64,000 bases of DNA from Pseudomonas cichorii (GCF_003700275.1 NZ_RBRE01000089.1:52562-116561), one strand, 5' to 3'; numbered from the stretch's first letter, positions 1 to 11,232 are shown. Notes: generated from the sequence alone by a model not told the origin. Numbers and translations: made by a program.

Positions 1-25
1 ATGACGGCGTAGCCAGTCAGTAGTC

Positions 26-59
26 TTCGCGGGCAAACGGCGAACCGCCTGCCCGCGAA
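26..59. terminator. Hairpin downstream of ettA
   Basis: Ten-base arms TTCGCGGGCA and TGCCCGCGAA enclose a GC-rich inner palindrome. It lies just past the ettA stop codon on the minus strand. There is no clear T-tract, so it may be a REP-type element that also ends transcription. Confidence 0.4.
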
Positions 60-64
60 TCCGG

Positions 65-1729
65 TCAGGCCAGCTTCTTGTGCCGTACCCGATGCGGCTG
101 GGCAGCAGCATCGCCCAGGCGTTTCTTGCGATCGGCTTCGTACTCGGTGTAGTTGCCTTCAAAGAAGACCGCTTGCGAGTCGTCTTCGTAAGCCAGGATG
201 TGGGTCGCCACGCGGTCCAGGAACCACCGATCGTGAGAGATCACAATGGCAGCGCCAGGGAAGTCCAGCAGGGCTTCTTCCAGCGAACGCAGGGTTTCCA
301 CGTCCAGGTCGTTGGACGGTTCGTCGAGCAGCAGGACGTTGCCGCCCTCTTTCAGGGTCAACGCCAGGTGCAGACGACCGCGCTCACCACCGGAGAGGTC
401 CTTGACGAACTTCTGTTGATCGCCGCCCTTGAAGTTGAAACGGCCCACGTAAGTGCGCGACGGGATCTCGTAGTTGCCGATGCGGATCTGGTCCGAACCA
501 TCGGAAATCTGCTGGAACACGGTCTTGCTGCCGTCCAGGTCGTCACGACTCTGATCGACACAGGCCAGTTGCACGGTTTCACCGATTTCGATGCTGCCCG
601 AATCCGGTGCTTCCTTGCCCATCAGCATGCGGAACAGTGTCGATTTACCAGCACCGTTACCACCGATCACGCCGACAATCGCGCCTTTAGGCATGGCAAA
701 CGACAGGTTGTCGATCAACACGCGATCGCCATAACCCTTGCTGACGTTCTTGAACTCGATGACCTTGTCACCCAGGCGCGGACCGGCCGGGATGTAGATC
801 TCGTTGGTTTCGCTGCGCTTCTGGAATTCCTGCGATTGCATTTCTTCAAAGCGTTGCAGACGGGCCTTGGACTTGGACTGACGCGCCTTGGCACCTTTGC
901 GAACCCATTCCAGCTCGTCTTTCATGGCCTTTTCATGGGCCGACTGCTGCTTGGATTCCTGGGCCAGACGATCGGACTTGGCTTCCAGCCAGCCCGAATA
1001 GTTGCCCTCGTATGGAATGCCCGCGCCGCGGTCGAGTTCCAGAATCCAGCCAGCGACGTTATCCAGGAAGTAACGGTCGTGCGTGATCGCAACCACAGTA
1101 CCCGGGAAATCGTGCAGGAAGTGCTCCAGCCAGGCGACAGAATCGGCATCCAGGTGGTTGGTCGGTTCGTCGAGCAGCAGCATGTCCGGAGCGGACAGCA
1201 GCAGACGGCACAGGGCAACACGACGCTTTTCACCACCGGACAACACGGAAACCTTGGCATCCCAGGCGGGCAGGCGCAGCGCATCGGCGGCGACTTCCAG
1301 TTGGCGCTCCAGGTTATGGCCATCGCCAGCCTGCAGGATCGCCTCAAGCTTGGCCTGTTCGGCAGCCAGCTTGTCGAAGTCGGCATCCGGCTCGGCGTAT
1401 TCGGCGTAGACCTGATCCAGACGGGCCTGAGCGTCCTTGATGACGCTGACCGCTTCCTCGACCACTTCACGGACGGTCTTGTTCGGGTCAAGTTGTGGCT
1501 CTTGCGGCAGATAACCCACATTCAACTCGGGCATCGGGCGTGCTTCGCCGTCGAACTCGGTATCGACACCGGCCATGATTTTCAACAGCGTGGACTTGCC
1601 CGAGCCGTTGAGACCCAGAACACCGATCTTGGCGCCCGGGAAGAAGGAAAGGGAAATGTTCTTCAGAATCTCACGCTTCGGCGGCACAACTTTGCTCAGC
1701 CGATGCATGGTAAAGACGTATTGAGCCAT
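65..1729 (-). CDS. ettA: Energy-dependent translational throttle protein EttA (ABC-F ATPase)
   Basis: A soluble ABC-F protein of 554 residues, the usual length of EttA. Members of this family bind the ribosomal E site and gate entry into elongation according to the ATP/ADP ratio. Two ABC cassettes are visible: Walker A GLNGSGKST near residue 40 with signature LSGGEKRR, and a second Walker A GGNGAGKST near residue 357 with LSGGERGR. Both have Walker B LLLDEP(T/S)N. The charged linker between the cassettes, with its RQSKSKARLQRFEEM stretch, is typical of EttA. There are no membrane segments, which argues against a transporter. It is transcribed divergently from morA. The assignment is secure from sequence. 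Confidence 0.96.
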   Translation of the reverse strand: MAQYVFTMHRLSKVVPPKREILKNISLSFFPGAKIGVLGLNGSGKSTLLKIMAGVDTEFDGEARPMPELNVGYLPQEPQLDPNKTVREVVEEAVSVIKDAQARLDQVYAEYAEPDADFDKLAAEQAKLEAILQAGDGHNLERQLEVAADALRLPAWDAKVSVLSGGEKRRVALCRLLLSAPDMLLLDEPTNHLDADSVAWLEHFLHDFPGTVVAITHDRYFLDNVAGWILELDRGAGIPYEGNYSGWLEAKSDRLAQESKQQSAHEKAMKDELEWVRKGAKARQSKSKARLQRFEEMQSQEFQKRSETNEIYIPAGPRLGDKVIEFKNVSKGYGDRVLIDNLSFAMPKGAIVGVIGGNGAGKSTLFRMLMGKEAPDSGSIEIGETVQLACVDQSRDDLDGSKTVFQQISDGSDQIRIGNYEIPSRTYVGRFNFKGGDQQKFVKDLSGGERGRLHLALTLKEGGNVLLLDEPSNDLDVETLRSLEEALLDFPGAAIVISHDRWFLDRVATHILAYEDDSQAVFFEGNYTEYEADRKKRLGDAAAQPHRVRHKKLA

Positions 1730-1744
1730 GGAATGAAAACCTAG

Positions 1745-2085
1745 CGTCTGTGAGGGTGACTGATAAAGCGCGAGCTTTTATTTGTCTATGCTACTTGCCG
1801 CCGTGCCATTCAATGCCTTGAATGAAACAGACAGAGAACGGACTTTTGCATCAGGGCAAATATAAAGCTGGGTCGATGTTTGCAAACAGTGGGTTCACTC
1901 TTGCAGGAGTCGGGTTACAACGCGCATCGGGCAAAGCTACCCGAATGCGGCCTGTAGGGCAAACGATCCGGGCCCACAGGGCTGGCACTTAGCTACAAGT
2001 AAAGGCATGCTAGCCGCCCTTTGGGCGTCGGGCTTATATTGCATAATGCACTCGCTGCTTCAGTCCAGTAGTCAGGAACAACGAT
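1745..2085. other. Intergenic region between ettA and morA
   Basis: About 340 bases separate two divergent genes and should carry both promoters. I see no ORF with coding character, no strong terminator and no recognisable operator. Confidence 0.4.
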
Positions 2086-5000
2086 TTGCCAACGCCAACG
2101 CCCTCAACGCCACTGGAAACAGCCAAGAGCACAACCGTCGTGCCTTTGCGTAGTTCCTTGAAAGGTCTACTGGCAGCGCTGGTGCTACTGATGCTTGCCC
2201 TGTTGCTGTGGCAACTGCTTGAACAGTTTCATCAGACCCAGGAACGTCAGCGGCAACGCAGTCTCGACTACAGCAACCAGCTCGCCGATCGCCTGAGCCT
2301 GAACATGGCGCTGAGCGCGCAGATCACCATGAACCTGCTCGACGAGGGCACCACGCCGGGCCACGAAGCGCCGAACCAGAAATCGACACTGCAAAGGCTG
2401 CGCGAAACCATACCGTCCCTGCGCAGCATCGTCTCGCTGGGGCCTGAAGGTGATGTGACCCGAGACAGTGCCGAAACCACCCTTGACGCCGCATTGCTCA
2501 AGAGCGGGCTGGAGCAGGCATCGAATCGACCTTATTACTACACCAACTCCGAAGACGGCTCACAGATCTACATGTTCGTGCGTCAGGCCGAAGGCCACGG
2601 CGGCGCTTACTGGGTCGTACGCATGGCGCCCGATGCACTCAAGGCCCTGATACAACAGCCCAGCCAGGACTTTCAGCATCTCTGGCGTCTTGAAAACCGG
2701 ATTACCCAACGAGTCATCCTGCGCGATGTCTCGATGTCAAACGATACGGGGCATGCCGAAAACGTGCTGCTGCAACCCCTGAACAACAGCGACTGGCAAT
2801 TGCACGGCCTGTTCGATGCCCACAAGGCACGCCAGGAGCTGCTTGCACCGCTGATTCTCAAATGCATGATCGGCCTGTTGTTTTCGCTCCTGCCACTGGC
2901 GGCGATTCTCAGTCTGCGCCGTCGTCAGCGCCAGTTACTGGAAAGCCGCCGTCGTTACCAGAACATTTTTGAAGGTGCGGGCGTCGCCATCTGTGTACTG
3001 GACATGTCCGGCCTGCCCGAACAGCTTGAAGCTTTCCAGATCCGCTCCCCGGAAGACTTCGACCACTTTATCGAGACCCAGCCTGGGCTCCTGAAACGGC
3101 TGTTGCAGCAATTGCGCATCACCGAGGTCAATCAGGTTGCCCTGAGCCTGCTGAATATCAAATGCGGCGATCAGGCCTGGCAGCAACTGATTGAAGGCGA
3201 GTCACGCAAGCGCCCCGGCATCGGCATACAGGTGGTTCATGCGGTCCTGAACCGGCAGCAACGCCTCGAACTGGAAATTCGCCTTACCCAGGAGTCCGGC
3301 CAGGACCAGCATCTATGGCTGGTATTGCGCCTGCCTGAAACCCAGTCCGATTACGAAGCGGTCATTCTCAGCATCGGCGATATCACCAGCCGCAAGCAGA
3401 TCGAGCTGTCATTGCAGGAGCGCGAGCGCTTCTGGTCGGACGTGGTGCGCACCGTGCCGGACCACCTGTACGTCCAGGACGTACTCAGCCAGCGCATGAT
3501 CTACAGCAACCACCATCTGGGGCAGACGCTGGGTTACAGCAAGAGCGAACTGCACGCCATGGGTGAGTTCTTCTGGGAAATCCTGCTGCACCCGGAAGAT
3601 GCGCAAAGCTATCAGGACATGCGCTTGCGCCAGCGTCATCACGGCCATAACGAATTGCTGCAATGCGCGCTGCGCTTTCGTGACAAGAACAACACCTGGC
3701 GCTGCTTCGACATTCGCGAACAGGCGCTGACGCGGGACAAGGACGATCTGGTGACGCGCATCATCGGTGTTGCCAAGGACATTACCCGGCAGGTCGAGTC
3801 CAGCCAATCCCTGCGCGACAGTGAGCAGCGTTACCGGATGCTCGCCGAAAGCATCAGCGATGTGATCTTTTCCACCGACAGGCTGCTTGAAGTCAACTAT
3901 GTCAGCCCTTCGGTGCACAGCGTACTGGGCTACGGCGCTGACTGGATTATCCAGAATGGCTGGAGCTCGACCGTTGCCAACCCGCAACAACTTTCCGGCT
4001 TCTATAACCTGATAGCACGCATCAAGAAAGTGCTCGACAAGCCGCTGGAGCTGGCCAAGCTGCGCAACGCTGTGCCAACCCAGTTGTACCTGTTCGATTG
4101 CCTGCGCGCCGATGGCCGCAAGATCCCGGTTGAACTGCGGCTGGTGCTGGTCTGGGATGAGCACGGCACATTCGAGGGCATCCTGGGTGTCGGTCGCGAT
4201 ATCAGCACCCAGCGCCGGGCCGAAAAAGACCTGCGCATGGCCGCCACGGTTTTCGAGCATTCGACGTCCGCCATCCTGATTACAGACCCGGCGGGTTATA
4301 TCGTCCAGGCCAACGACGCCTTCACCCGGGTCAGCGGTTATGACGTCTCGCAAGTGCTCGACCAGTTGCCCAACATGCTCACCGTGGACCGGGAGCAGGA
4401 AGCCCATCTGCGCTACATCCTCAAGCAACTGAATCAGCGCGGAACCTGGGAAGGCGAAGTCTGGCTCAAGCGACGCAATGGCGAACATTATCCGGCCTGG
4501 GTCGGCATCACCGCGGTGGTGGACGATGAAGGCGACCTGGCCAGCTATGTGTGCTTCTTCAGCGATATCAGCGAGCGCAAGGCCAGCGAGCAACGCATCC
4601 ACCGTCTGGCCTATTACGACGCCCTGACCCACCTGCCCAACCGCACGCTGTTCCAGGACCGTCTGCATTCGGCCCTGCAACAGGCCGAAAGGCAGCAGGC
4701 CTGGGTGGTCCTGATGTTCCTCGACCTGGATCGCTTCAAGCCGATCAACGACTCACTGGGCCATGCCGCTGGCGATCGCATGCTCAAGGAAATGGCCACC
4801 CGCCTGCTGGCCTGCGTGGCCGACGATGACACTGTCGCGCGCATGGGCGGCGACGAGTTCACCCTGTTGCTGCAACCGGGCGCCACCCGCGAGCTGGCCC
4901 TGAACCGCGCCATCCATGTGGCCGAGCAGATTCTCAACAGCCTGATAACGCCGTTCGTGCTGGAAGGTCGCGAGTTCTTCGTCACCGCCAGTATCGGCAT

Positions 5001-5919
5001 CGCCCTGAGCCCGCAGGACGGCAACGAACTCAGCCAGTTGATGAAGAACGCCGACACCGCCATGTATCACGCCAAGGAGCGTGGCAAGAACAACTTCCAG
5101 TTCTACCAGACCGACATGAACGCCACGGCCCTGGAACGTCTGGAACTGGAAAGCGACCTGCGCCATGCCCTGGAGCAGCAGGAGTTCACGATTTACTACC
5201 AGCCGCAATTCAGCGGCGACGGCAAACGCCTGACCGGTGCCGAAGCGCTGCTGCGCTGGCGTCACCCACGTCGCGGGCTGGTGCCCCCCAGCGACTTCAT
5301 CCCGGTGCTGGAAGAGCTTGGCCTTGTCGTGGAAGTCGGGGACTGGGTACTGGCAGAAGCCTGCCGTCAGCTCAAGAGCTGGCATCAGGCCAAAGTGCGG
5401 GTTCCCAAGGTTTCGGTGAACATTTCTGCGCGGCAGTTCTCGGATGGCCAACTGGGCAAGCGGATTGCGCAAATGCTCGGTGAAACCGGCCTGCCACCGG
5501 CTTGTCTGGAGCTGGAACTGACAGAAAGCATCCTGATGCGCGAAGTCAATGAAGCCATGCAGATGCTCGACGGTCTCAAGAACCTTGGCCTGAGTATCGC
5601 AGTCGATGACTTTGGCACCGGCTACTCGTCGCTGAACTATCTCAAGCAGTTCCCCATCGACGTCCTGAAGATCGACCGCACCTTTGTCGACGGCCTGCCA
5701 TCGGGCGAACAGGATGCACAGATCGCCCGCGCCATCATCGCCATGGCCCACAGCCTGAACCTCGCGGTAATCGCCGAAGGCGTCGAAACCCACGAACAGC
5801 TCGAATTCCTGCGCGAACATGGCTGCGACGAAGTCCAGGGCTACCTCTTCGGCCGCCCGATGTCGGCTTCGCAGTTTGAAGCGCAGTTCAGTAATGATGC
5901 GCTGTTCATGTTCGACTAG
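2086..5919 (+). CDS. morA: Membrane-bound PAS-GGDEF-EAL c-di-GMP enzyme, MorA orthologue
   Basis: A bifunctional c-di-GMP regulator of 1277 residues. Two membrane helices (about 26-45 and 252-276) flank a sensory region that probably faces the periplasm. Four PAS-like segments follow, starting near 285, 446, 579 and 722. The GGDEF domain has an intact motif near residue 920, but the inhibitory-site Arg (RxxD) appears to be Ala. The EAL domain has GAEALLRWRHP near 1051, SVNISARQF, ELTES, DDFGTGYSS and IAEGVE, so both active sites look complete. P. putida MorA is about this length, and morA lies next to glyA in pseudomonads, which supports the name. MorA controls flagellar development, motility and biofilm. 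The start is TTG. A more distant PAS-GGDEF-EAL paralogue is the main alternative. Confidence 0.88.
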   Translation: MPTPTPSTPLETAKSTTVVPLRSSLKGLLAALVLLMLALLLWQLLEQFHQTQERQRQRSLDYSNQLADRLSLNMALSAQITMNLLDEGTTPGHEAPNQKSTLQRLRETIPSLRSIVSLGPEGDVTRDSAETTLDAALLKSGLEQASNRPYYYTNSEDGSQIYMFVRQAEGHGGAYWVVRMAPDALKALIQQPSQDFQHLWRLENRITQRVILRDVSMSNDTGHAENVLLQPLNNSDWQLHGLFDAHKARQELLAPLILKCMIGLLFSLLPLAAILSLRRRQRQLLESRRRYQNIFEGAGVAICVLDMSGLPEQLEAFQIRSPEDFDHFIETQPGLLKRLLQQLRITEVNQVALSLLNIKCGDQAWQQLIEGESRKRPGIGIQVVHAVLNRQQRLELEIRLTQESGQDQHLWLVLRLPETQSDYEAVILSIGDITSRKQIELSLQERERFWSDVVRTVPDHLYVQDVLSQRMIYSNHHLGQTLGYSKSELHAMGEFFWEILLHPEDAQSYQDMRLRQRHHGHNELLQCALRFRDKNNTWRCFDIREQALTRDKDDLVTRIIGVAKDITRQVESSQSLRDSEQRYRMLAESISDVIFSTDRLLEVNYVSPSVHSVLGYGADWIIQNGWSSTVANPQQLSGFYNLIARIKKVLDKPLELAKLRNAVPTQLYLFDCLRADGRKIPVELRLVLVWDEHGTFEGILGVGRDISTQRRAEKDLRMAATVFEHSTSAILITDPAGYIVQANDAFTRVSGYDVSQVLDQLPNMLTVDREQEAHLRYILKQLNQRGTWEGEVWLKRRNGEHYPAWVGITAVVDDEGDLASYVCFFSDISERKASEQRIHRLAYYDALTHLPNRTLFQDRLHSALQQAERQQAWVVLMFLDLDRFKPINDSLGHAAGDRMLKEMATRLLACVADDDTVARMGGDEFTLLLQPGATRELALNRAIHVAEQILNSLITPFVLEGREFFVTASIGIALSPQDGNELSQLMKNADTAMYHAKERGKNNFQFYQTDMNATALERLELESDLRHALEQQEFTIYYQPQFSGDGKRLTGAEALLRWRHPRRGLVPPSDFIPVLEELGLVVEVGDWVLAEACRQLKSWHQAKVRVPKVSVNISARQFSDGQLGKRIAQMLGETGLPPACLELELTESILMREVNEAMQMLDGLKNLGLSIAVDDFGTGYSSLNYLKQFPIDVLKIDRTFVDGLPSGEQDAQIARAIIAMAHSLNLAVIAEGVETHEQLEFLREHGCDEVQGYLFGRPMSASQFEAQFSNDALFMFD

Positions 5920-5935
5920 GTCGAATATGAACAGC

Positions 5936-6030
5936 AGCGACAAGCTGCAAGTTGCAAGCTTCAAGAAAAGCGAGCGCAGATTGCCTTTTCTGGACGCTGC
6001 GGCCTGCTCTTGCCTGCAACTTGTCGTTTC
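5936..6030. repeat. Imperfect inverted repeat downstream of morA
   Basis: The left arm around 5938-5958 (GACAAGCTGCAAGTTGC) is matched by GCAACTTGTC around 6016-6026. It lies between morA and glyA and may act as a transcription barrier or a repetitive element of the pseudomonad type. Confidence 0.35.
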
Positions 6031-6135
6031 CCTCCTGCATCTCGTTCATCCGACAAATGAACCCCTTTCATATGCCAGATAAAACCCGATGGGGTAGAAT
6101 GCCCCCCTTTTCCGCTCCAACCCTCGAGGACTGCC

Positions 6136-7389
<1,254 letters not shown>

Positions 7390-7409
7390 GACAGCCTCGT
7401 TTGCGCACT

Positions 7410-7448
7410 AAAAAAGCCCCGGCTCATTAAATAGAGCCGGGGCTTTTT
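7410..7448. terminator. Rho-independent terminator after glyA
   Basis: The perfect palindrome AAAAAGCCCCGGCTC ... GAGCCGGGGCTTTTT has a short AT loop and ends in a T-run on the plus strand. The matching A-run on the left makes it potentially bidirectional. Confidence 0.93.
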
Positions 7449-7689
7449 GCTGCACGCGAAAAAAGTTTTCCTGACTTTCAGAGAGCAGGCAATGCGCCTG
7501 GATAAAGCAACAGGAGCTTTCGTACGGAAAAAGCACGGCAACACTGCGCAGACGCAGAATCCCCCTACATACATTCATACTTCACATTGTAAAACTAGCC
7601 ATGCAGCTCACGGAAGAATTGCTTTAGAACCATGCATTTCATCTTCTGACGAGCCGAGCCCAATACTATCGACTCTCATGGCTGAATAA

Positions 7690-8934
7690 ATGAACACAAG
7701 TACTAATCGCTACAGCAACTACCAAAGCATGGTTCGCCTGGCTGAAGCGAACTGGAATGAGGCAGAGAATCTAAAACTGTCCAACCTTCAGGTGAGTGTG
7801 GAGCACACTAACTATCTCAAAGACCAATTCGGCAGATATTTTCATCATTTCTGCACAACTTCCTATCTCGGTCTTGATTATCATCCTGCTCTTCTAGAGG
7901 GAGCTGTTCAAGCTATCCAGAAGACAGGGACACTGCGTATCGCCAACTCAAGAAATCGCTGCAAACTGGCCTCTCTGGCAGAGTATGAATTTGAATTATC
8001 TGAACTGTTCAATACGAGCTGCCACGTCACATTGTCATGCAGCTCCGCCAGTTCCGGAATACTGCCTTTATTGGCATCAGGCGTTTTCACAAGTGGCCGG
8101 CCACCCGTAATGGTCTTCGACAAGCATGCCCACTATTCGATGAACCATATTAAAGCGGCGTGTTCTGACGAAACCGAGGTTATGACGCTTAATCACAATG
8201 ACATGGAACAACTCGAAACCCTGTGCAAATCTCACAAGCGGATCGCCTATATCGCCGATGGCGTGTATAGCATGGGTGGTGTTGCAGATATGGAAAGTCT
8301 CGTTTACCTGAAGCAAAAATATGGAATGTTTCTGTATCTCGACGACTCCCATGCCCTTACTGCTTTGGGAGCAAATGGGGTAGGGCATGCGAGGTCATAT
8401 CTGCCAACTCTGGACGACAGCACCATTATTGTGGCTTCTCTCGGTAAAGCGTTTGGTGCAGGTGGAGGAGTCGCAATGCTTGGAAGTGAGCAACAGAAAA
8501 AACTGATTCACCGATACGGCGGCCCCAGCAACTGGTCTCAAAGTCTGAATACCGCGGCAATTGGCGCTGGCAGAGCCTCAATCACCTTGCATCGCACGGG
8601 CGAAATTGATGAGTTACAAAAACAGCTACAACGCAATATCCAACACTTCGACTCACTAATAACTACAGAGCACGCTGGTAGCCATTCACCTATTCGCCTC
8701 ATATGCTGTACTGATGCCAACGCTGCAAATCAGATCGCTGCCAAGCTTTCCAACAACGGCTTTTTCACTTCCGCCGTATTCTTCCCGGTCGTAGCACGAA
8801 ACAAACCTGCCATAAGAATCACTCTCAGAGCGGACATGTCGCCTGCCTTGATTAATGAGTTCTGCACATTTATCAATCATATTCTTTACGCTGATCGATT
8901 AGAACCTCACATCGTAAAATCCACACTATACTGA
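7690..8934 (+). CDS. PLP-dependent alpha-oxoamine synthase family protein (AONS/KBL/SPT/CqsA-like)
   Basis: A fold-type I PLP enzyme of 414 residues. The alpha-oxoamine synthase family condenses an amino acid with an acyl-CoA, releasing CO2. Visible motifs are an NYLGL-like TSYLGLDYHPAL near residue 57, the DDSHALTALGANGVGH cofactor/His motif, and VASLGKAFGAGGG with Lys253 as the predicted Schiff-base lysine. No other biotin genes are nearby, so a role as 8-amino-7-oxononanoate synthase in biotin synthesis is unlikely. Relatives include serine palmitoyltransferase and the autoinducer synthase CqsA; the substrate cannot be read from sequence. The MFS gene follows 2 bases after the stop, so the two are almost certainly co-transcribed. 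The base composition is AT-richer than the neighbours, suggesting acquisition. No strong ribosome-binding site is seen before this ATG. Confidence 0.82.
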   Translation: MNTSTNRYSNYQSMVRLAEANWNEAENLKLSNLQVSVEHTNYLKDQFGRYFHHFCTTSYLGLDYHPALLEGAVQAIQKTGTLRIANSRNRCKLASLAEYEFELSELFNTSCHVTLSCSSASSGILPLLASGVFTSGRPPVMVFDKHAHYSMNHIKAACSDETEVMTLNHNDMEQLETLCKSHKRIAYIADGVYSMGGVADMESLVYLKQKYGMFLYLDDSHALTALGANGVGHARSYLPTLDDSTIIVASLGKAFGAGGGVAMLGSEQQKKLIHRYGGPSNWSQSLNTAAIGAGRASITLHRTGEIDELQKQLQRNIQHFDSLITTEHAGSHSPIRLICCTDANAANQIAAKLSNNGFFTSAVFFPVVARNKPAIRITLRADMSPALINEFCTFINHILYADRLEPHIVKSTLY

Positions 8935-8936
8935 CC

Positions 8937-10103
8937 ATGAAATTCGATAGCCTCATTGTTATTTCATGTCTAACCGTATTAACGGCGCAGTCAGGCATAA
9001 CACTCTATCTTCCATCCCTGCCTTCAATTGCTGAATATTTTCATGCTGATGCCAGTTTTTCAGCAATGACGCTTTCGGCATTTCTGGTAGGTATGGGCTT
9101 GCCCATGTTGCTATGGGGCAAAGTGGCGGCACGGCTGGGCAGCAGGACAACAATGATGTGGGCGCTTGGGCTTTTTTCTGTCAGTAGTCTGGGCGTCGCA
9201 CTATCGGTAGACACCATGACCTTCATGCTCTTTCGTAGCCTGCAAGGAGCTGCTGCCGGTGGTATTTCGGTCATGGCCCGGGTGCTGCTACGCGATAGTC
9301 TAAGCGCTCAGCATTTGGCGAAAGCCTTGAGTTGGCTATCGATTTGCTTCGTTATATCGCTGGGTATGGCACAGTTTCTAGGAGCGCTTATACAGGTCGC
9401 ACTGGGTTGGAGGTCGGTATTTTTCACCAGTGCGGTCTTGGGGATTTTATTGATCCTTCCTGTGAGACGATATGCGCCATATACGACAATCAATACCTCT
9501 TCGTCTCTATCAAGCCTTCACATATACGGCACACTGATTCGAGATACTCAATTCCTGAAACCCGTGCTGGCAGGCGGTTTGGGGTATGGCGTCATTATTC
9601 TTTTCAGTGCAGGTGCCCCCACCATCTTTCAGATTCACTTTAACTGGACGGAAGTGGAATATGGATTGATAGGCTGGCCAATCAGCATCGCCTATATGTT
9701 GGGTGCCTTATCGGTCAAATGGCTGATTTCAAAGCGCAGCCAGGATCAGAGTCTGGTGCTTGGGTTGAGATTTCTGGCTTTGGGCGCCCTGCTCATGGTC
9801 GCAGGAGAGCGCTTGTTTCCAACCACCGCCTCTGCGCTATGGTTGCCATACTGCCTACTGCTTACAGGCCAGGGGATTGTTTATCCACTTTGCCAGTCCC
9901 TTGCCAACCAGAACTCAACTTTCAGTGGCCCGTACGCAATGGCGCTGACCGGTTTTATGCATCAGGCAATGGCAGCTGGCTGTGGGCTGGTAGCAAGTAT
10001 ATTGCCACCAGGCCAACCCGCTCATCTGACCCTCGCCTGCATGGGGCTGGCAACCCTGGCACTGAGCATCTATCTCAGCACAGGGCACCGCCAGCCAGCA
10101 TGA
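8937..10103 (+). CDS. MFS transporter, Bcr/CflA-type exporter
   Basis: An inner-membrane protein of 388 residues with about 12 hydrophobic helices. The loop after helix 2 reads GKVAARLGSRTTMMWALG, the MFS motif A region. RSLQGAAAGGISVMARVLLRD in helices 4-5 resembles the Bcr/CflA drug-exporter family, where an R-x-x-Q-G-x-x-A-A pattern and an (A/R)DL-type motif are typical. The start lies 2 bases after the preceding PLP enzyme stop, so translation is probably coupled. The simplest inference is that it exports the product of that enzyme. A general drug-efflux role is the alternative. Confidence 0.85.
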   Translation: MKFDSLIVISCLTVLTAQSGITLYLPSLPSIAEYFHADASFSAMTLSAFLVGMGLPMLLWGKVAARLGSRTTMMWALGLFSVSSLGVALSVDTMTFMLFRSLQGAAAGGISVMARVLLRDSLSAQHLAKALSWLSICFVISLGMAQFLGALIQVALGWRSVFFTSAVLGILLILPVRRYAPYTTINTSSSLSSLHIYGTLIRDTQFLKPVLAGGLGYGVIILFSAGAPTIFQIHFNWTEVEYGLIGWPISIAYMLGALSVKWLISKRSQDQSLVLGLRFLALGALLMVAGERLFPTTASALWLPYCLLLTGQGIVYPLCQSLANQNSTFSGPYAMALTGFMHQAMAAGCGLVASILPPGQPAHLTLACMGLATLALSIYLSTGHRQPA

Positions 10104-10109
10104 TTCAAG

Positions 10110-11087
10110 CTACTCGGAAACCCGCGCAAACCCTGCCCGAATCTTCTCCTCAGGCAGTTCATCGGCAATGAACACGATCACGCTTTCGCGCTTTTCGTCT
10201 TCTGCCCATTCGCTATCCCAGTCGAAGCCGTAGAGTTTCAGAACGCCCTGAAACACCATTCGCCGTGGTTCGCCTGCGATATTGAGCACGCCCTTGTAGC
10301 GCAGCAATTGCTTGCCGTGGTCTTCGAGCAGCTCGTTCATGAACTCGCTGAGTTTGTCGATATCCAGCGGTTTTTCGCTGCGCAATACCAGGCTGGAGAT
10401 GCGGTCTCCGGAGTTTCCGGTCGGAGCCAGCGGGCGCAGGGTCATTCCGCCGCCGAGGTCGGCATTGAGGTTGAAGCCTCTTACATCCAGCAATTCGGCC
10501 AGGTCGATCTTGCCGTGTTCGACGATACGAATCGGCGCACGCCGGTTGATCCGGGTCAGGCGGGCGGAAAGCGCCTGGAAGGCCTCTTCATCCACCAGAT
10601 CGCGCTTGCTCACCAGCAGGCGGTCGGCAAAACCGATTTGTGCCTGGGCAATGGTCTGGGTCAGGTGAGTGTCGACGTGGGCGGCATCCACCAGCGTGAT
10701 GATGCCATCGAGGATGTAACGCTCGCGCAGTTCTTCGTCGATGAAAAAGGTTTGCGCCACAGGTGCCGGATCGGCCAGTCCGGTGCACTCGATGACCAGC
10801 CGATCAAAGGCGATTTCGCCGCTGTCGAGGCGCTCCAGCAGCAGATACAGCGCCTTGGTCAGGTCGGTGTGGATGGTGCAGCAGACACAACCGTTGGACA
10901 GGGTCATGACTTGCACGGGCTCGGCGCCAAGCAGTTGGCTGTCGATGCCGGCATCACTGAATTCGTTTTCGATTACCGCGATTTTCAGGCCATGTTCGGC
11001 CTTGAGCAAATGGCGCAGCAGAGTGGTCTTGCCTGCTCCCAGAAAGCCGGTCAGTACGGTTACAGGGATGGGTTGCGAAACAGTCAT
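10110..11087 (-). CDS. yjiA: COG0523 GTPase YjiA, probable metal chaperone
   Basis: A G3E-family P-loop GTPase of 325 residues (CobW/YjiA subfamily). The Walker A motif GFLGAGKTT lies at about 14-22. The metal-binding CxCC motif is present as C67-V-C69-C70, and ECTGLADP serves as the switch/Walker B region. SKRD near 160 is the NKxD-like guanine-specificity motif. A CobW C-terminal domain fills the last third. The family loads or traffics Zn or other metals to target proteins. The association with a YjiX-like gene and a CstA/BtsT pyruvate transporter is also seen in E. coli (yjiA-yjiX-btsT) and supports the subfamily call. Confidence 0.93.
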   Translation of the reverse strand: MTVSQPIPVTVLTGFLGAGKTTLLRHLLKAEHGLKIAVIENEFSDAGIDSQLLGAEPVQVMTLSNGCVCCTIHTDLTKALYLLLERLDSGEIAFDRLVIECTGLADPAPVAQTFFIDEELRERYILDGIITLVDAAHVDTHLTQTIAQAQIGFADRLLVSKRDLVDEEAFQALSARLTRINRRAPIRIVEHGKIDLAELLDVRGFNLNADLGGGMTLRPLAPTGNSGDRISSLVLRSEKPLDIDKLSEFMNELLEDHGKQLLRYKGVLNIAGEPRRMVFQGVLKLYGFDWDSEWAEDEKRESVIVFIADELPEEKIRAGFARVSE

Positions 11088-11232
11088 GCGTACTCCGGTA
11101 GTTCAATGTGTCGATACGGCGCATTCCCGGATCAATCCGGTCCGCACGTCTGCACTGATAGCCTGTAAAACGACAACGCCACAGGTATTGGCCTGTGGCG
11201 CGTCGGATCAAACAATAACGCAGATCAGAGGA

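Noticed and set aside
80..1744. Long plus-strand frame of 554 codons opposite ettA
   Set aside because: It is the antisense shadow of ettA, with no recognisable domain and the composition of a reverse-complement read.
7447..7689. 80-codon frame between glyA and the PLP enzyme
   Set aside because: It starts inside the terminator and reads through apparent non-coding sequence; no ribosome-binding site or family match.
7690..8934. Biotin gene bioF
   Set aside because: No other biotin genes are adjacent, and the neighbour is an exporter; the family is too broad to give this name.
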